From contig NW_003314269.1 in NCBI RefSeq assembly GCF_000143415.4, forward strand, positions 3,259,354 to 3,323,353: a DNA stretch of 64,000 nucleotides. Reading direction: 5' to 3'. Within the stretch, counting starts at the first letter, position 1; each line of letters opens with the position of its first letter. Below are positions 25,055 to 38,400 of this stretch, piece by piece. The notes under the pieces are model-generated. The model did not search any database. It was not told the DNA's origin and was given only the letters and a program-made list of their open reading frames with translations. The translations under genes and the position numbers were made by a program. This DNA comes from Selaginella moellendorffii (Eukaryota; Streptophyta; Lycopodiopsida; Selaginellales; Selaginellaceae).

Positions 25055-26330
25055 GCCCAAAACGTTCGTCTCCCAGACCCTGGGGGGTTTGGTGAGCTCC
25101 AAAAGTATAGTAAGGGGGAGGATTGCAGTGGAGCCAGTTTGGCCAGGAAAGGCCAATTTGGCCCAGGAAGGCCAGACCCAGTGTTGGGTGATGAATTGAC
25201 CACTGGGAAGTCCAAAATTAGAGTGAATATAGACCGATAAGCGGGGTAGCTTGGTGAAGTGTTCAAGAGCTGGCTCTAGTTCCCCCGGGAGATCGACTGG
25301 CCGATGCTCCCAGTCCAAGTGTGGGTGGCACTACCTACTTGGATACCTAGTGTGGCTTAACAGAACCTCGCTCTAAGCCCATGGCTAGAGCACCTAAAGG
25401 CGGAAGGTGGGGAGAGTACCCACAGGGCTCGTGTAGGGCCATGGTGTTCCGAAATGTTGTCCCGAAGTCCCAAATGGGGGAAAGGAGGAGGAGCAGTCCT
25501 CTAGTGTAATGACTACGGATACGGTCACATGGTGAGGAAGTCCCAAAGGACAATGGGACTTAGTGGCCGGGCCTGCGGGCCTTGATTTAGTAGCAGTGTT
25601 GGTGAACATGGCCATGGACGGGAAAGGGACTTGGTAGGAACTGACAAAGGGATATTGGGAAAGGCTATTCCCCATGTCTGTGGGCATCCTAAGGATGCTC
25701 AAGAGTGGATCTGGAATGATCACTCGTGGATGGATGGCCCAGTCTTTGAGAAACGGGACTGTGATGCAGGTGGTGTTAAACCACCAGTGTGACCAAGGTG
25801 AATGGGCATGGCTTTAGCATAACGGGCTGATATGTTAGTGGTACCTTGGGGTGTCAGTCATGGGATCGGACACGTGGGGCACTTAGACCAAGTGCAAAGG
25901 TTGAGTGGTGGGGATGCCATTCTAGGGGCTAGCAAGCCCAAGTCCGAAATAAAACTTATGGAGGTTGTGAGTGAGACTCCTCCAAGTGGTCGGAGATGTA
26001 GTTAAGTGACTAAAGTAAAATGGAAAAATCTTTCACTTACACTTGATTAGACAAGTATCCCCAGTTGAAATGTTGCAATTTTAGCTATAGACGACAGATT
26101 AAAGTCAAAGAGATTAGCCTTCTTGAGATTAGCCTATAGATTACTCCTTCTTGAGTCATTCCACAATTGCGACACAGAGATTGTAAAAAGGATTGGAAGA
26201 GGGAACAAAGGAACAAAATGGAAACATAAAAAGAAGTAATGGGGAAACAAAAGTGATGGAAATAGAAGTAGAAGCATAAGGACGAAAAAGAACAAAAGTG
26301 AGAGGAATAGAAAAAATATAAGGAAGTATG
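25055..26330. other. GC-moderate block between gypsy relics, no gene recognised
   Basis: Composition differs from the AT-rich flanks and no intact ORF has a known domain. It lies between the gypsy protease and RT relics, where the rest of pol or an inserted element would be expected. Identity unknown. Confidence 0.35.
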
Positions 26331-26470
26331 AGACAAGAGGGAGAACTCTCAAAGTCACACTTAGTATGATTGCATAGCAACCAATCTATATTAAGGATGA
26401 GGTCAAAAGCTTGACTCGGCACCACTTGCAATAACTGCAGCTCAAACTCGAAACTACCCACACGCATCAC
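26156..26470 (-). pseudogene. Ty3/gypsy aspartic protease relic
   Basis: The minus strand from 26470 reads VGSFEFELQLLQVVPSQAFD followed by LILNIDWLLCNHTKCDFES. This matches the C-terminal part of retroviral-type proteases of gypsy elements (pattern FDVILGMDWLxxxxAxIDC). The order protease (26.4 kb) then RT (24.3 kb) on the minus strand agrees with gypsy pol. The ORF then runs into hydrophobic low-complexity codons with no domain, so it is a relic. Confidence 0.55.
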
Positions 26471-26711
26471 TAGGTTTGCTTCATCCTATGCACATATATG
26501 TGTATGCCCGTTCCCATACAGAATGAAAATTGGCTCCTCTATACAATGCAACTATAAATGGCAGCATATGGCAATAGGCCAAGCAGAATTCAAGTCTATA
26601 TCAACTAATACAAAGAGAATAATAAGAGACCTCTTGTTATAAAAATGAGTTTGAAATGTAAATACTAGATGAATTAGTGCTAAGTGAACCTTGATTACCA
26701 ATATAAACCAC

Positions 26712-27590
26712 CGTGAATTTGTAAATTTCACAATCAGTACTCAGCCAAATGCTAACAATTGAATTGACATTAGTGTTGAGTTCAACAGTGATACTACCAA
26801 GCCTGGTTGCAATGACTGTTCATTCCTTTGCTAGGAACCTTGTGAAGGTGATAGCACTCACCAATACTATAAAAGAGGAAATTTTTATTTATTGTCTTCT
26901 GTTTCTAGTCTAGTAGTGCTAGACTAAAATGAGTGGGAAAATACTAACCATATAAAATTTTTAGACTAAGAAAAAAGAATCTTATTAAAAAATAAATATA
27001 ACAATATAGAAAATAACAAACAAGATGATTTTATTAGAGAGAACAAAATTAATTGATGATTTTTTAAAATTGTAATAACTTAAATAAATAGAAGATATAA
27101 GGTCCAAATGTATGGTTTTGATGCCATATATTAATATTAGTATAGTGGGATTTTGGTAACCATCGGATTGTTACTTAGATGAATTCACTCATATGAGTGA
27201 ATATGATTGTTACCAAATTTTAAAAATTTTAAAAATTTTAAAAATTCATCAATTAATTTTGTTTTCTCTAATAAAATCATCTTGTTTGTTATTTTCTATA
27301 TTGTTATATTTATTTTTTAATAAGATTCTTTTTTCTTAGTCTAAAAATTTTATATGGTTAGTATTTTCCCACTCATTTTAGTCTAGCACTACTAGACTAG
27401 AAACAGAAGACAATAAATAAAAATTTCCTCTTTTATAGTATTGGTGAGTGCTATCACCTTCACAGGGTTCCTAGCAAAGGAATGAACAATCATTGCAACC
27501 AGGCTTGGTAGTTTCACTGTTGAACTCAACACTAATGTCAATTCAATTGTTAGCATTTGGCTGAGTACTGATTGTGAAACTTACAGATTC
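26712..27590. repeat. Large near-perfect inverted repeat (foldback), arms about 355 bp
   Basis: The left arm (about 26712-27068) and right arm (about 27236-27590) are reverse complements, with about four differences seen over about 345 bp. The spacer is about 167 bp and contains a perfect 20-bp palindrome at 27183-27202 (ATTCACTCAT and its complement) flanked by GGTAAC/GTTACC. The outer end of the right arm is about 40 bp from the P450 stop codon. Such a transcript would fold into a long hairpin. Confidence 0.9.
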
Positions 27591-27632
27591 AAATTTTAAT
27601 CATCTGGAAGATTCTACAGTCAACTTCTTTAA

Positions 27633-29249
27633 TCAGGTTCGCTTGTGAAGTTTGACATTCAGTCCATTTTGTGGCATTGGCATGGGATCCATTGTAACCC
27701 CTTCGTCAGGATCGGCCAGCTGCCAGTCGAACCTCAGAACCAGATGATGCAGCAGCACCAACATCACCATCTTGGCGTATTCGTTGCCCGGACACATGCG
27801 AGGACCTCCTCCGAATGGAACATATGTGTATGGAGTTGGGCCGTCGCCTTCGAAGCGGCTTGGATCGAATTTTTCTGGATCCGGGAAGAACTCAGGCAAC
27901 CTGTGAGACACCACCGTCCAGCAAGCCTGTAACAGAACAACCGATGAAGCTGAAATAAGATCAAGACGGGATATAGCCCCTACCTTCCAGCCTTTGGGGA
28001 TCAGATAATCGCCAAACTCGAAGTCTTGGATAACCTCTCTATATCCACTTAGTGCTGGAGGTTGCAACCTCAAAGTCTCTTGCAAGACTCTCCAGCTCAC
28101 CTTCATTCCTCGAAGATCATCCCATTCCAGGCTGTAGCCGTCCTGACCACTCTTCTCCTGCGAGATTGCCAGATTTTCTGCACAAGTGCAGCATTCAGTA
28201 TTAAAAGCCATCGCAGGAATATCATTGATCATGAGGATGATCCGCAGCTTCTATAAGATCAAGTTCGGCTGCTTACCTTGAAGAACCTGGTTCCTCCAGT
28301 AGGGATTCTCAGCCAGGAACTTCAATGACAGGGTGAGAGTTGAAGAGCTGGTGTCATGTGCAGCGAAGAGGAGCAGCAGCAGATTGTCTTTGATCTCAGC
28401 ATCGGTGCAAGCGGGCTTTCCATCTTCATTCCGGTAAGACAACATCACCGAGAGCATATCACTGGATTCAGATGCCCTGCCTTGCAGGAACTCCTGCCTC
28501 CTCTTAGAAATCAACCGGCCCAGAAGGTCATGGATAACCTCTCGCCTTTTCAGAGCCTTGTGAAACAAAGTCCCTGGAATGTTCACAGGCAGCTGGAGTA
28601 GTCCTTTGGTCCAGATCGCAAACGGCTCCTCTAGCTCAAGCTGCTCCTCCTCCGTCTCCAGACTCATGAACGAGCTACAGGCCACAGAGAATATGAAGCT
28701 CTTGACAGCAGGATAGATCGCAAATTCTTCACCAGCGTAAGCTTCCCAATGATCTTCCAAGTGCTTCAAGCTCAACTGGCTCACCCTCGGAACATACCTC
28801 TGTAGGGCTTCCGGCTTGAGGAACGACATGAACACCTTCTTCATCCGCTTGAAATCCTCACCCGTCAGGCTAGTGAGGGAACCAGGACCCAGAAGGCGTT
28901 TGAATCCCACAGGCCAGCTATTGACCATCAGTTTCTCCTCGCTGCCGAACAGTAATTTGTGACCTGCTGGGGCGGGCAGGATGACAACAGGGGAGCCGAG
29001 CAGCGACATCTTGAAAACCGGGCCGTACTTGGCCCGCTTCTCGCCGTAAAAGCGCCACGGATCATTGCGCTTGAGCGCTTTCACAAAATTCAGAGAGTCG
29101 CCAATCACAGGGACTCCCAGACTCCCAGGAGGGACGCGCCCCTTGCTGCTGCTGCTGCTGTTGCTGCTGCTGTTCCGGAGGAATTGAAGAAGAGATCTGG
29201 TGAGGATGAGGAGCGCTGTGGAGACGAGAAAGAACACTACTATCATCAT
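27633..29249 (-). CDS. Cytochrome P450, CYP85 clan, CYP716-like
   Basis: Membrane-anchored haem monooxygenase. The CYP716 group oxidises triterpenes and related isoprenoids in seed plants; the substrate here is unknown. Three exons join in phase (29249-28277, 28177-27984, 27926-27633) to give 486 aa. There is an N-terminal hydrophobic anchor (MMIVVFFLVSTALLILT), then the proline-rich hinge VPPGSLGVPVIGDSL. FLKPEALQRYVP is typical of CYP716. The I-helix oxygen-binding motif is LLFAAHDTSSSTL, the ExxR is QETLRLQPP, the PERF-like region is PEKFDPSRFEG and the haem loop is FGGGPRMCPGNEYAK with the Cys ligand. All key residues are present, so it is probably functional. The 3' end runs straight into the foldback at 26.7-27.6 kb. 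Confidence 0.93.
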
Positions 29250-29762
29250 TTGGTCTATTGCTGTTGCCCCCTTCGGATTCTACATTATCAGGATATACCC
29301 TTATTTAGTCAACAACTCAGAAGAAGCGGATATGTGGTGCAATTTATCTATCAACTCTCTTAGCGCCAATCCAAAAAATGTAAGTTAGTCACCTTTGCTC
29401 ATCTAGCCGCTCCATGCCCCACCTTGCACCATGCTCCATGCAAGGTAATCTTTCTCCTACCTCTCAACTCCAAACCAAGCTCTAAAGCTCCACACTCCAC
29501 TCTCCACGGTCTATTCTCCACTCCTCGCTCTTCCACCCTCCTAGTCAAACCGCAGCTCCTCGCTCCTGTGCTCGCCTACCTATCATTTGACCAACGATCT
29601 TTGATTAAAGTCGTTGGTGGTTGATTTGTATTATTGTGATCGTAAAGAGGAGACCATAGATAGCATAGGTTGTTTAAATGCACATACTCAAATCCATTGG
29701 GCATGTGAAAGGTTTCTTTAATGTTAAAACCCTAGAACTAAGTAGATTTTAGGTTTTTCGAG

Positions 29763-32309
29763 ATGATCGAGGACGACGAGTGGGACTTGGCAACGATGCT
29801 GGAGATCGATCGCCTGGAGGCCTCTGCAGTGAAGGCGAGCCAGCGCCAGCAGCGAGCAGCACCAGCCGCGCATTTGTCAGAACTCGACGAATGGGACGTT
29901 GGCGCCTTAGGGATGGAAGTGTCCTGCCCACAGGTAAGTTCTCTGCCTTGACCTTCGTGATCCAAGCTCGCTACTTTCCTACGCAGCTGCAAAATGCGAA
30001 CCAGAACTTGGATGCTGCTCAGGTGAAGGGACTTGAAATTTTTTCTCAAGAAATTTTTGATGGGCTGCAGCAAGAAATCGAGCGTCTTTCCGCAGAGCTT
30101 CGGCTCAAGGTAGTATCTCGCTGAGAAAAGATACTAAGAAACACTGGAGCAATGTAGGATCAAGAGATTTTGGAAGCAAAACGTCAGAGCTTACAGAAGG
30201 AGGAGCACTTGCAAGAGGCAATAGAAGTCATGCAACGAGAAATCTGTGCACTCAAGAAACAGTACGCTCTATACTTATTTGCTGAAATGGAAACATTCCT
30301 TACTGAAACTTTCAGGTCCGATGCTGCAGTTGGGGAGAAACGAAAGCGAGAAATCCTGGCTTGTCAGGTTGCATCTTTCAAGGCCGTGGATTCATCAAAG
30401 CCAGGGGTTACAAACATTGATGACAGTTCTGGTATGGTTTACCATCGGCTTCTTTTCTATACTCTCAACTTCCACTTTCAGCTGGCGATACCGTGAAAAG
30501 TGGTGCTGATGCTTCTCAGGTCTGCGAAGATTTTCATTCACCCTCACCTGTGAATCTGATGCAGGCAGGTCGCGAACCGGTTCCGTTTTCTTATGCAGAC
30601 TCCTCCGATGTCTTGCAAAAACTCCACAGCATATGGCGCATAAAACCCAGAGAAGCTGGAAGCGAACTTCTTACAAGAATATTTACATCGTGTGAGAGGG
30701 ACTTATATGCCCTTCTCCGGTCTGAAGATACAGAGATGGAACACTCGCTCAGGTCACAGGCAAGCGTTCAAGCGTCAGGAACTTGTGCCGGAAACCTGTG
30801 TGAGGCGCTCAAGCAGGTGAGTTGAACATTTCTTCTCGTGATTCATTACATCGCGCTTGGATGCACAGGTCATACAGGGGCTCCGCTCCGCACATACGTT
30901 AATTACCCCGCTATCTAGTTATTTAAGCTCACAAAATGTGAGTATTTTGTCCACTATGCTTTGGTTTTATTGTTTGTTTTCTTCTCTTTTGGCAGACGTT
31001 GATAGTACGAAGTGCCTTGCGTGTATTTCAATGCCTGGTAGGGAACACATGGAGTATTTTCTATAGGTGCTCTTTCTATTTCCTCTTTGGATCATGTGTA
31101 TTGAGCTGTTTGTTCAGGCAATCTTATTTAGAAAGCTGTCAAACAGAAGGCAATGGGTGGCATAAAGATGATCTCTGTGGTCACGTTTTCTCCTCTCCGA
31201 GAGTTACGAGCAACCTGAAAACTTCGGCGAGCTCAAATGAAGACGTGAGAAGAGGAATTCCGACGGATGAAGGGACAGCGCTTCGATTTTTAAATTCGAC
31301 GCTGCAACTAGCCCAAAGCCATGCTGATACAGGAGTGAAGCAGGAAGCACTGTCGCTTGTTGTCTCATTTGTCATCCATACAAATCCTACGCATGAAAGA
31401 TCACGGTACGAAAGCACCTTGATACTGTTTTTTCTTTACTTCTGTATTGTTCGTTCAACAGGGTTGGAACTGTCCTCCTTGAAGCCGGAATAATTTTGTT
31501 GCTTAAGAAAAGCGTTGCTGTTTCTTCAGCTGTGCAACTTCAGGCTGTGCGAATTGTACATCTTCTTATCAATTGTAAGGTCTGTCGTTTGCATCGCTAG
31601 TCATTGTATCTCAACTTACACTCTGCATTGCAGGTCCTAGGATTTTGGAAATCATTTGTAGTCCTGCAGGGCAACTTGCAAGCATTTTCAAGGACTTGTG
31701 TGCATGCCTAACACAAGATGAAGATCCCGTTCAGGTGAGAGCTATCAACGTGCCGCATTTCTCTAAACCTTAGATACTTGCCAGGACTATTGGCTGCGGA
31801 AGTCCACCCTGCTCTCGATAGCGTTTCTCATGTCAGCTAAACAAGAACGTGTTCTGGCTCTGGTTCAAGAAGACGGTGCTGTTTCAAACGTGGCGAGAGA
31901 TCTTATTTCCTTTCTGGACTTGGAGCTTAGATACGAGGAAATGAAGAAAAATGGTTCCAACACCAGCGACAGGTACTCCAATGGTGTTTTTGTTTTAATC
32001 AGTCATTCACAACCATTCCATGGAACCATACTGCGCAGGTCACCTTTGCTGCCGGAAGCAGTGGCTCTGCTTTTTCAGCTCGGCTCTCATGCAGCAACAG
32101 CGACTTCGCTTTTAACAAAAACTCCCGAAGCGGCAACCCGAAGCTTGAGTGTGACCAACAGGCTAGTCGCCCTCGGCTCACAATGCTGCGTTTCAAAGTC
32201 TGGTAGAAAACCATTCGCGTCAACGTCCTCCATGAGCGTGGTGGAAATGGCAAAGATCCTGAGAAGCAAGATTCTCGCGAGCTTTAGAGATGCTTCGGTT
32301 GTATCATGA
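29763..32309 (+). CDS. SUV2: ATRIP-like DNA damage checkpoint protein (SUV2/HUS2 orthologue)
   Basis: Partner of the ATR checkpoint kinase; it recruits ATR to RPA-coated single-stranded DNA. Twelve exons join in phase (29763-29933, 29987-30109, 30158-30261, 30316-30431, 30482-30816, 30869-30937, 30996-31066, 31118-31405, 31462-31574, 31634-31734, 31785-31972, 32039-32309) to give 649 aa, close to Arabidopsis SUV2. The acidic N-terminus has DDEWD and ELDEWD, the usual start of the family and a likely RPA-contact patch. A coiled coil follows (IFDGLQQEIERLSAELRLK, then AKRQSLQKEEHLQEAIEVM). The rest is helical HEAT-like sequence, including AVQLQAVRIVHLLINCPRIL. The C-terminus MSVVEMAKILRSKILASFRD resembles the conserved SUV2 tail. 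The assignment rests on architecture and remembered similarity; individual motifs are weak. Confidence 0.82.
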
Positions 32310-33505
32310 CATACACTTTTATTCACACTCACAGGTGCGTGTATGTATCATATTTAATCACAGGCGCTTGCACAGTTTTGAGCTTAACACGAGTGGAAAC
32401 ATCGAGAGGGAGTTTAGAGTGCGACAGTGGATGATTTTTACTTGTGCAACCTTGGCTCTTCTTCAGGTACTTCTCGTATTCGATTGATGGTGATTGACCA
32501 CCTTCTATCTAGAACTCGCCGGGTACAGGAACAGACTATTCGGGCCTGAATATACAAGGTACTTTTCACTCGTTGATCGAACCATCACCATCTCTCTCAT
32601 CTCGCCTTGACTTGTGGATGGATTTTTTCAGTTCCTGTGTGCATCATTCATCTCCTTGGCGAGTAAAGAACGGTGGTTGTCTCCGGTCTAAGCACAAGTT
32701 GTGAGCACGGGTCTCTCACATAAGCAGGAGGTATTGGTGAATATGATTGATTATCTTTGCGATTTGATCCTTGGAAAACGTGGGAGTTTACAGATGATGC
32801 GGTGATGATCAGCTGTGACACAAGATAATCTCCAGCACAGACAAACGACAAAGTTCGGTGGGCACTTCATTTTACAAGGGGAGCTGTTCCGTAACGTCTT
32901 AGTCTTAAGCGCCTGCGGGAGGATGACTGGTATTATTTTAATCCGTAAGAGAAGGTGCTTCGCTGCACATAGACAATGGCGAGGGAACACTACTTGCAGG
33001 TTTGAAACTTCAACACTCCGTGATGAGCTAACTAAAGCGCCTCCTTTCCCTTTTTATATTGCAGTTTTGATTCAGACGGGTACATGATATCCGGAGAAAC
33101 AAGAACATGTTCTTGAGAGCCATACGTAGCTAGCCAGCTGGTAGAGACTTTTGCTGGCTTTTGCTGGATTGGAGAAGCGAGCTTTCAATCTGGGGAGCGT
33201 CAAGCGCCGCAGAGCTTGCAAGTTTCGCGAATGCACGGAAGAGGAGGAACCGAAAGGAACCAAAACTTCCAAGTTCCAGCCCGAATGTGAGGTGGCTCTT
33301 GGTACGGAAGTGACAACCAAACGTTGTCCTCTCTATACACGCTGCTTCATATTTACAACGAGCGGAGACGAGATGAGACTCTCTTCACCAGCATATACAC
33401 AAGGTTCATATCAGATCAGACACTACATTACTTGCTAGAAACGAACAGTATTTACTTTCGAATGGTGTACCACTTCTTTGCAGGAAGAAAGCGACGAAAC
33501 CAAGA
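32310..33505. other. Intergenic between convergent SUV2 and NAC genes
   Basis: This should hold the 3' UTRs of both flanking genes. The ORFs are short and match no family, and no RNA gene was seen. Confidence 0.5.
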
Positions 33506-35491
33506 TCAATACGTCCAGAGCGACTCGAGATCGACTGCCGAGGAGCCAGCGGCGGCGGCGGCGGCAGCGGCCGCAGCACGGTAGAGTGATGCGTTGGGAG
33601 TGGCAACGGTGGAGTGATCGAAGCTGTAAGGAGCGGTGGCATCGTTCATCCAAGAGTTTTCCCGTCGTAGAGTCGACGAGGGGTTGGAGGAAGAGGTATG
33701 CTCGTCGTGAAGGTTGAAGCTAGCAATGCTGTTGTAGTGATGGCGATGATTTTGCTGTTCTAACTGTTGGTGTTGGTGGTGGTTTTGTTGTTCCAGGCCG
33801 AGAAGCGAGCAAGTGAGAGGCTCCATCTTGGCCTGCTTCATCACTCCCTCGTCGAAGAAGCCAAAGCCGGTGTGGTGGTCGAAAGAGGAAGGCAACGGGA
33901 ACCTCGCGAAGTCGACCATGCTCTTGCCGAGAACTTGGAAGGCTTGGGTGGAAGAGTCGGCGGCGTCGAGCGCGGGCATGCACGAGGAGTCGAGATGTGG
34001 GGACTCGAGCAGGGGCGGGAGTGACGAGTGCTCGTCCGAGTGCTCGCACAGTCCGAGGTTGGATTTGCTGGTGGTGGAGGTGGTGGCGGTGGTGGCGGTG
34101 GTGGGGGCGATGCGAGACTCCTTGTACGAGATCAAGCCTTTCTTTCCCCCGGGGCTCTTCTGGAAGATCCGGCACACGACCCACTCCGAGTCCTGCAAGG
34201 AAAAAAATTTAACTTCGGACTGTCAGTCTCCCGGTCGATCGAATGGAAAGAATGCTTCTTGGAAATCATGCCATAAATCAGACAAGCAATCAAATCGAGA
34301 GCACGAATTGGATCCACGATTGAGTGTGGAGGGAGAGAGAGAGAATTAATTATCCCCTCTCTCTCCTCCTGGAGTGATGTTCTTAGTTTTTTCCCTTTAA
34401 AGGCCTTGTTTTGTCGCCCCGTGTGCTGTCTCTATGTGTGTCTGTCCATGACTCCCATCATCAGGGCCTACAAAAAGAGAGAGTCGAGTGCTACGCTACT
34501 GGATGGAGCAACAACAAGAAAGAGAGCGGCCAAAAAAACAAAAAGACGATCCCACACAAAAAGTAAAACATTCCTCCTCTCGCTGCAGTAGGAAAAGGGA
34601 GAAGAAAATCCAGGAGATGGAAATCTATGCCCTGAGCACAAGAAATCTAGCCACCGCAAGCACTGCAATCTATGGAAGAGAAAATGAAGGATTTGAGTGA
34701 GCAAAGTGATCACCTTGGATGTTCTTGAGTTGTGGAGGAAGGCCGCCTCGCCCTCGAGCCTGTACTCGTGCATGATCCAGTTGGTCTTGACGCCCTTGGG
34801 AGCTCTCCCTCGGTAGAAGACGAGCGTTTTCTTGGCGCCAACGAGTGTGTTTGAGGAGGAATTGGTGGTGGAATTGGCGGAAGTTCGTGTGATATCGCGG
34901 TCTTTGCCAGTGGCTTTCCAGTATCCGGCCTCGGTGGCTCGGTTTGTGCGCATTCCCGTAGGATACTTTCGGTCCCGCAGCGTGAAGAAGTACCATTCCT
35001 TCTCACCCATCTTGGCCTTGTCTGTGTGGAGCAAGAGCCAAAAACGAAAGTGTTAGTAGTGCTCACGGACTCCAAGAAATAGATAGCATCTAGCCAAGAT
35101 TATGAGAAACGATGCATAGAATCGCAAGAACAGGAGAAATTCCAAGACCCTCTATCACGAGAAGCGCGTCGCTCCAATTTTTCAACACGGCACGAAAACT
35201 CGAGAAAGAAGCATGAAAAGAGGAACGAACTCCCACTTCTTCCCAAGAAGAATGAATCAAATGCGAATGAATGGAGAGCTTGGAAGTGTTCTTACCTGGC
35301 AGCTCCCATGGTTCGTTCTTGTTTAGATCCACGTCTTGGATGGCACGAACGCTAAACTTGTTATTCTCCACCTTCTTGATCAAGTAGCAGTCGATGAGCT
35401 CCTCGTCCGTGGGGTGGAATCGAAAGCCTGGAGGAAGCAAAGGCTCGTTCCTCCGGGAGGAGCTACTGGAATTAACACCGCCTCCCTCCAT
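33506..35491 (-). CDS. NAC transcription factor, NAM/CUC-like
   Basis: Plant-specific DNA-binding regulator. Three exons join in phase (35491-35296, 35021-34714, 34192-33506) to give 396 aa. NAC subdomain A is [21 protein letters not shown] is [15 protein letters not shown] is [21 protein letters not shown] is [20 protein letters not shown] plus WIMHEYRL, and E is [19 protein letters not shown]. Intron positions (after WELPG and before the E subdomain) are those of typical NAC genes. The regulatory half is rich in Ser, His and Gln, with a run of about 11 alanines near the end and the terminus LESLWTY. The subdomain D/E style fits the NAM/CUC branch. No miR164-type target was seen. The upstream region extends for more than 4 kb without another gene. 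Confidence 0.93.
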
Positions 35492-38400
35492 AGCTTAGCT
35501 TGATCCACAAGAAAACGAAAATCTTCCAAGCGAGAGAGAGAGAGAGTGTGTGTAGAGTTGAAGAGGGGTGAGAGGAGAGATCTATCAATTCTATAGAGAG
35601 TCTCTACAAACTACACAGTATATGGAGGCTCTCACACCAATTTGATGCGCCTAAGATGATACCAAGCTCACACCTATGAATGAAGAAGCCATGATCACAG
35701 CTATGAAATTTGCAACCGGAAATTTCCAAGGAAAATCTCTCGCCTTTTCCTTTCTTTCTGCCTTGAAATATGGATTGGAATCAAAGATCGAGTGCCTCTC
35801 TCCGCTCACTCCCACCTCTCTATGACGAGTGAAGGAATGAATGCACGACCAAAGCTCAAATGGATGGAGAAGTGTTAAATATAAGAAAGTGAGAGGAACG
35901 AGAAGCATGTCAAGGCACGCGCAAGCCCATTCCGCCCGCCGCAGGATGGAAACACGTGTCCGCATCGTCGTCAACAGGCCTTACGGCGCGGAATTGGGGC
36001 CTCGTTCACACTTTCGTACGCACACTTCACCCCCTGCCGTACGTTGCTCAAAAAATTCCAGTTATTTTACTATCTGCTTGTCAATAATTTTAATTCTGTG
36101 TTAATGGTATTAGTTAGAACTAGAAAGAAATTGGGAGCAGTGCTTGGTGATTGTTCATTCCAATTGTCTGGGAAAGAGTAATTCATTGTTGCCACTCCAA
36201 ATGGATGCGTAAAAAGATGATGATGGTCATGATGATGATGGTGTGATGACCGGATACATGCATGGGACCATTGCCCGGCGGCGATGCTCATGCATGGGGC
36301 CATGGCATGGGATGGCCCACATTCAAAGCGTTCTTCCCAGGAGTTTTAGAGTGTCTGGTCGCGGTTGGGCTCGTGTCCCTCGTTTGATCCAACAAGACCT
36401 ACTGCTACATCTCCGCTTTTGTGCTCCAAAACTCCAGTGTTTGCATTGCCACAAGTCAATACACTACTCGCCTATTTCTTCTTCGCACCCTGGCCAACCA
36501 GCACCATTTGCTTTTGTAGATTAAAAGCTTGGGAAAAACAAAGATAAAGAAGGATTTGTCTGGCCAATTCCAATTCAAGCTCTTTCAGGCTTCTCTTTCA
36601 GGCTTGTCATTCTATAAACAAGGCGATTGGGGCGTTTTGTTATCCGACTGTTGCTCCAGCTCCTAAAAACCAGAGACAAACAACATGCATGGGAGCTTGG
36701 AATTTCTTAACGTTCTTTTCCACGCATACCCCCCGTCACCTTTTCATTCTTTTCTTTCGTTGTTTCTTCCGATATCGATATATCCACACACTCACCGCCT
36801 TTGTTTATTCTTCCGGGCCGCGGCAAGGAACAAGGAACAAGTTGTCACAAAACGAAAACGAACGATGCCCTGCTTCTCGGCCAGGAATGTAGGGGGAGTT
36901 TGAAGAGGACAACGTCCCGGCCCCTCATCCGGACCCGCCTCTCATCTCGGAGCCCTGTGTTGTGTGAGAAGCAAGCAACAGCTCCACCTTTTTAAATACA
37001 AAAAAGCCACGAAAAAACTTACGGTTTTCGCGTTTTGTTTATGGGATCGCCGTCACAAAGAATGGTATCCGCTACTCCAACTTCCATCCCACAATCGAAT
37101 CGGATCGCACCCCTCGCGCACACTGCTGTCTGCGAGAAAAAAGATGGATAGATAAATCAGTGCAACTCCAAAGCTCGTGGAAGGAAAGGAGGGGACAAAG
37201 ATCGGGTGCATTCATTGCTCGGGAGTGCTCTACCTCGTGCAGATTAAAATACATTACAGGTACCGCGGTTTTATCCACTCTACCTCCTTTGCATTCTCTC
37301 TCCCTGCCAAGAAAACAAAAAAAATAATGGAGTTGCTTCATGGAGAACATTACCTCTAGTTTTTCCATGGGGTTGATATTAATCATTGGCTCTCTGGAAT
37401 TTTGGCAGAAGAATGGCCACTCGTTTGCTAGCTGTGCGAGTTGTTTGTCAACTCTGCCGCTCATCGGCTGCTGTCTCGCCTTGGTTTTTCTATAGCTCTA
37501 AGAAAAAAAGCCACGAGAAGTTACTGACACAAGGGAAGATTAAAAGAGATACGTACCGAGGAAGTCTACCACCCGGCGAGGGTCCCCTCTGAATCATGTA
37601 GGGAACTCGTCCTCGCATATGTCGACTGGTTCGCATCAGCATGAGCTACAACATAACACAAGTGAGATTTCGTCTCTATGAGTAAAGATCATTGCTTGGC
37701 GAGCACAACATGAACGTAGCAAAGATCTTCAAAGACGGACACCTTTCATGTGGGGCGATGGAAATGTGACTTCGAAGTCTCGCAAACCCGCATACAAACA
37801 AGGTTTCTGTATAGGACAGCGAAGCTTAGAGCATCTAGATCCTGGATATCTAAATGCTTACAGACATGCATGCAAAGGGAAAGCTTGCAAAAAAAGCCTC
37901 TACTGGCACGTATGATTGGATTGGAGTTCGATGAACTTCCAGCAGCCTGTAGAATGAGCCAGATGCAATACTCTAATGCTGGAAGCAAAGCGTTGAAAGT
38001 GAGGTGTAGAGAAAAGCTGTCCACAAAAGCTTTGGGATAACGGCATCTCTGTGAGCTCGATACCGTATGCCATGAACATGGCATGAAAGTTGAAAAAGAA
38101 AAAACATGGACAATTAAAAAACTCTCGCGTAAAAACGGAAAGAAATACCTGAGTTCGCAGTTTTCCACTGAAACACATCCCACGTCCAAACGGCACAGGT
38201 GTCTAATCCGAACGGAAACAAAGGGGTCAGCAAAATCGACCTGTACGGGACTCGCTCGGCCCCGAGAGCAAAGGAAGACAGTAACAAACTTTGATACCCC
38301 GCAGTGGTCCAGGTAGAGCGAAAGCAACAACGCACCGCTCGACATCTTAAATGAAGTCGACAGCCGCCTGCGCCCGATGGATGCTTACAGTCCAGCCGGT

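Noticed and set aside
24368-25318. Long minus-strand ORFs of 316 and 283 codons
   Set aside because: They are open because of the hexamer minisatellite, and the encoded sequence is low complexity with no domain.
33506-35491. miR164 target site in the CUC/NAM-like NAC gene
   Set aside because: No sequence close to the usual complementary site was found in the exons.
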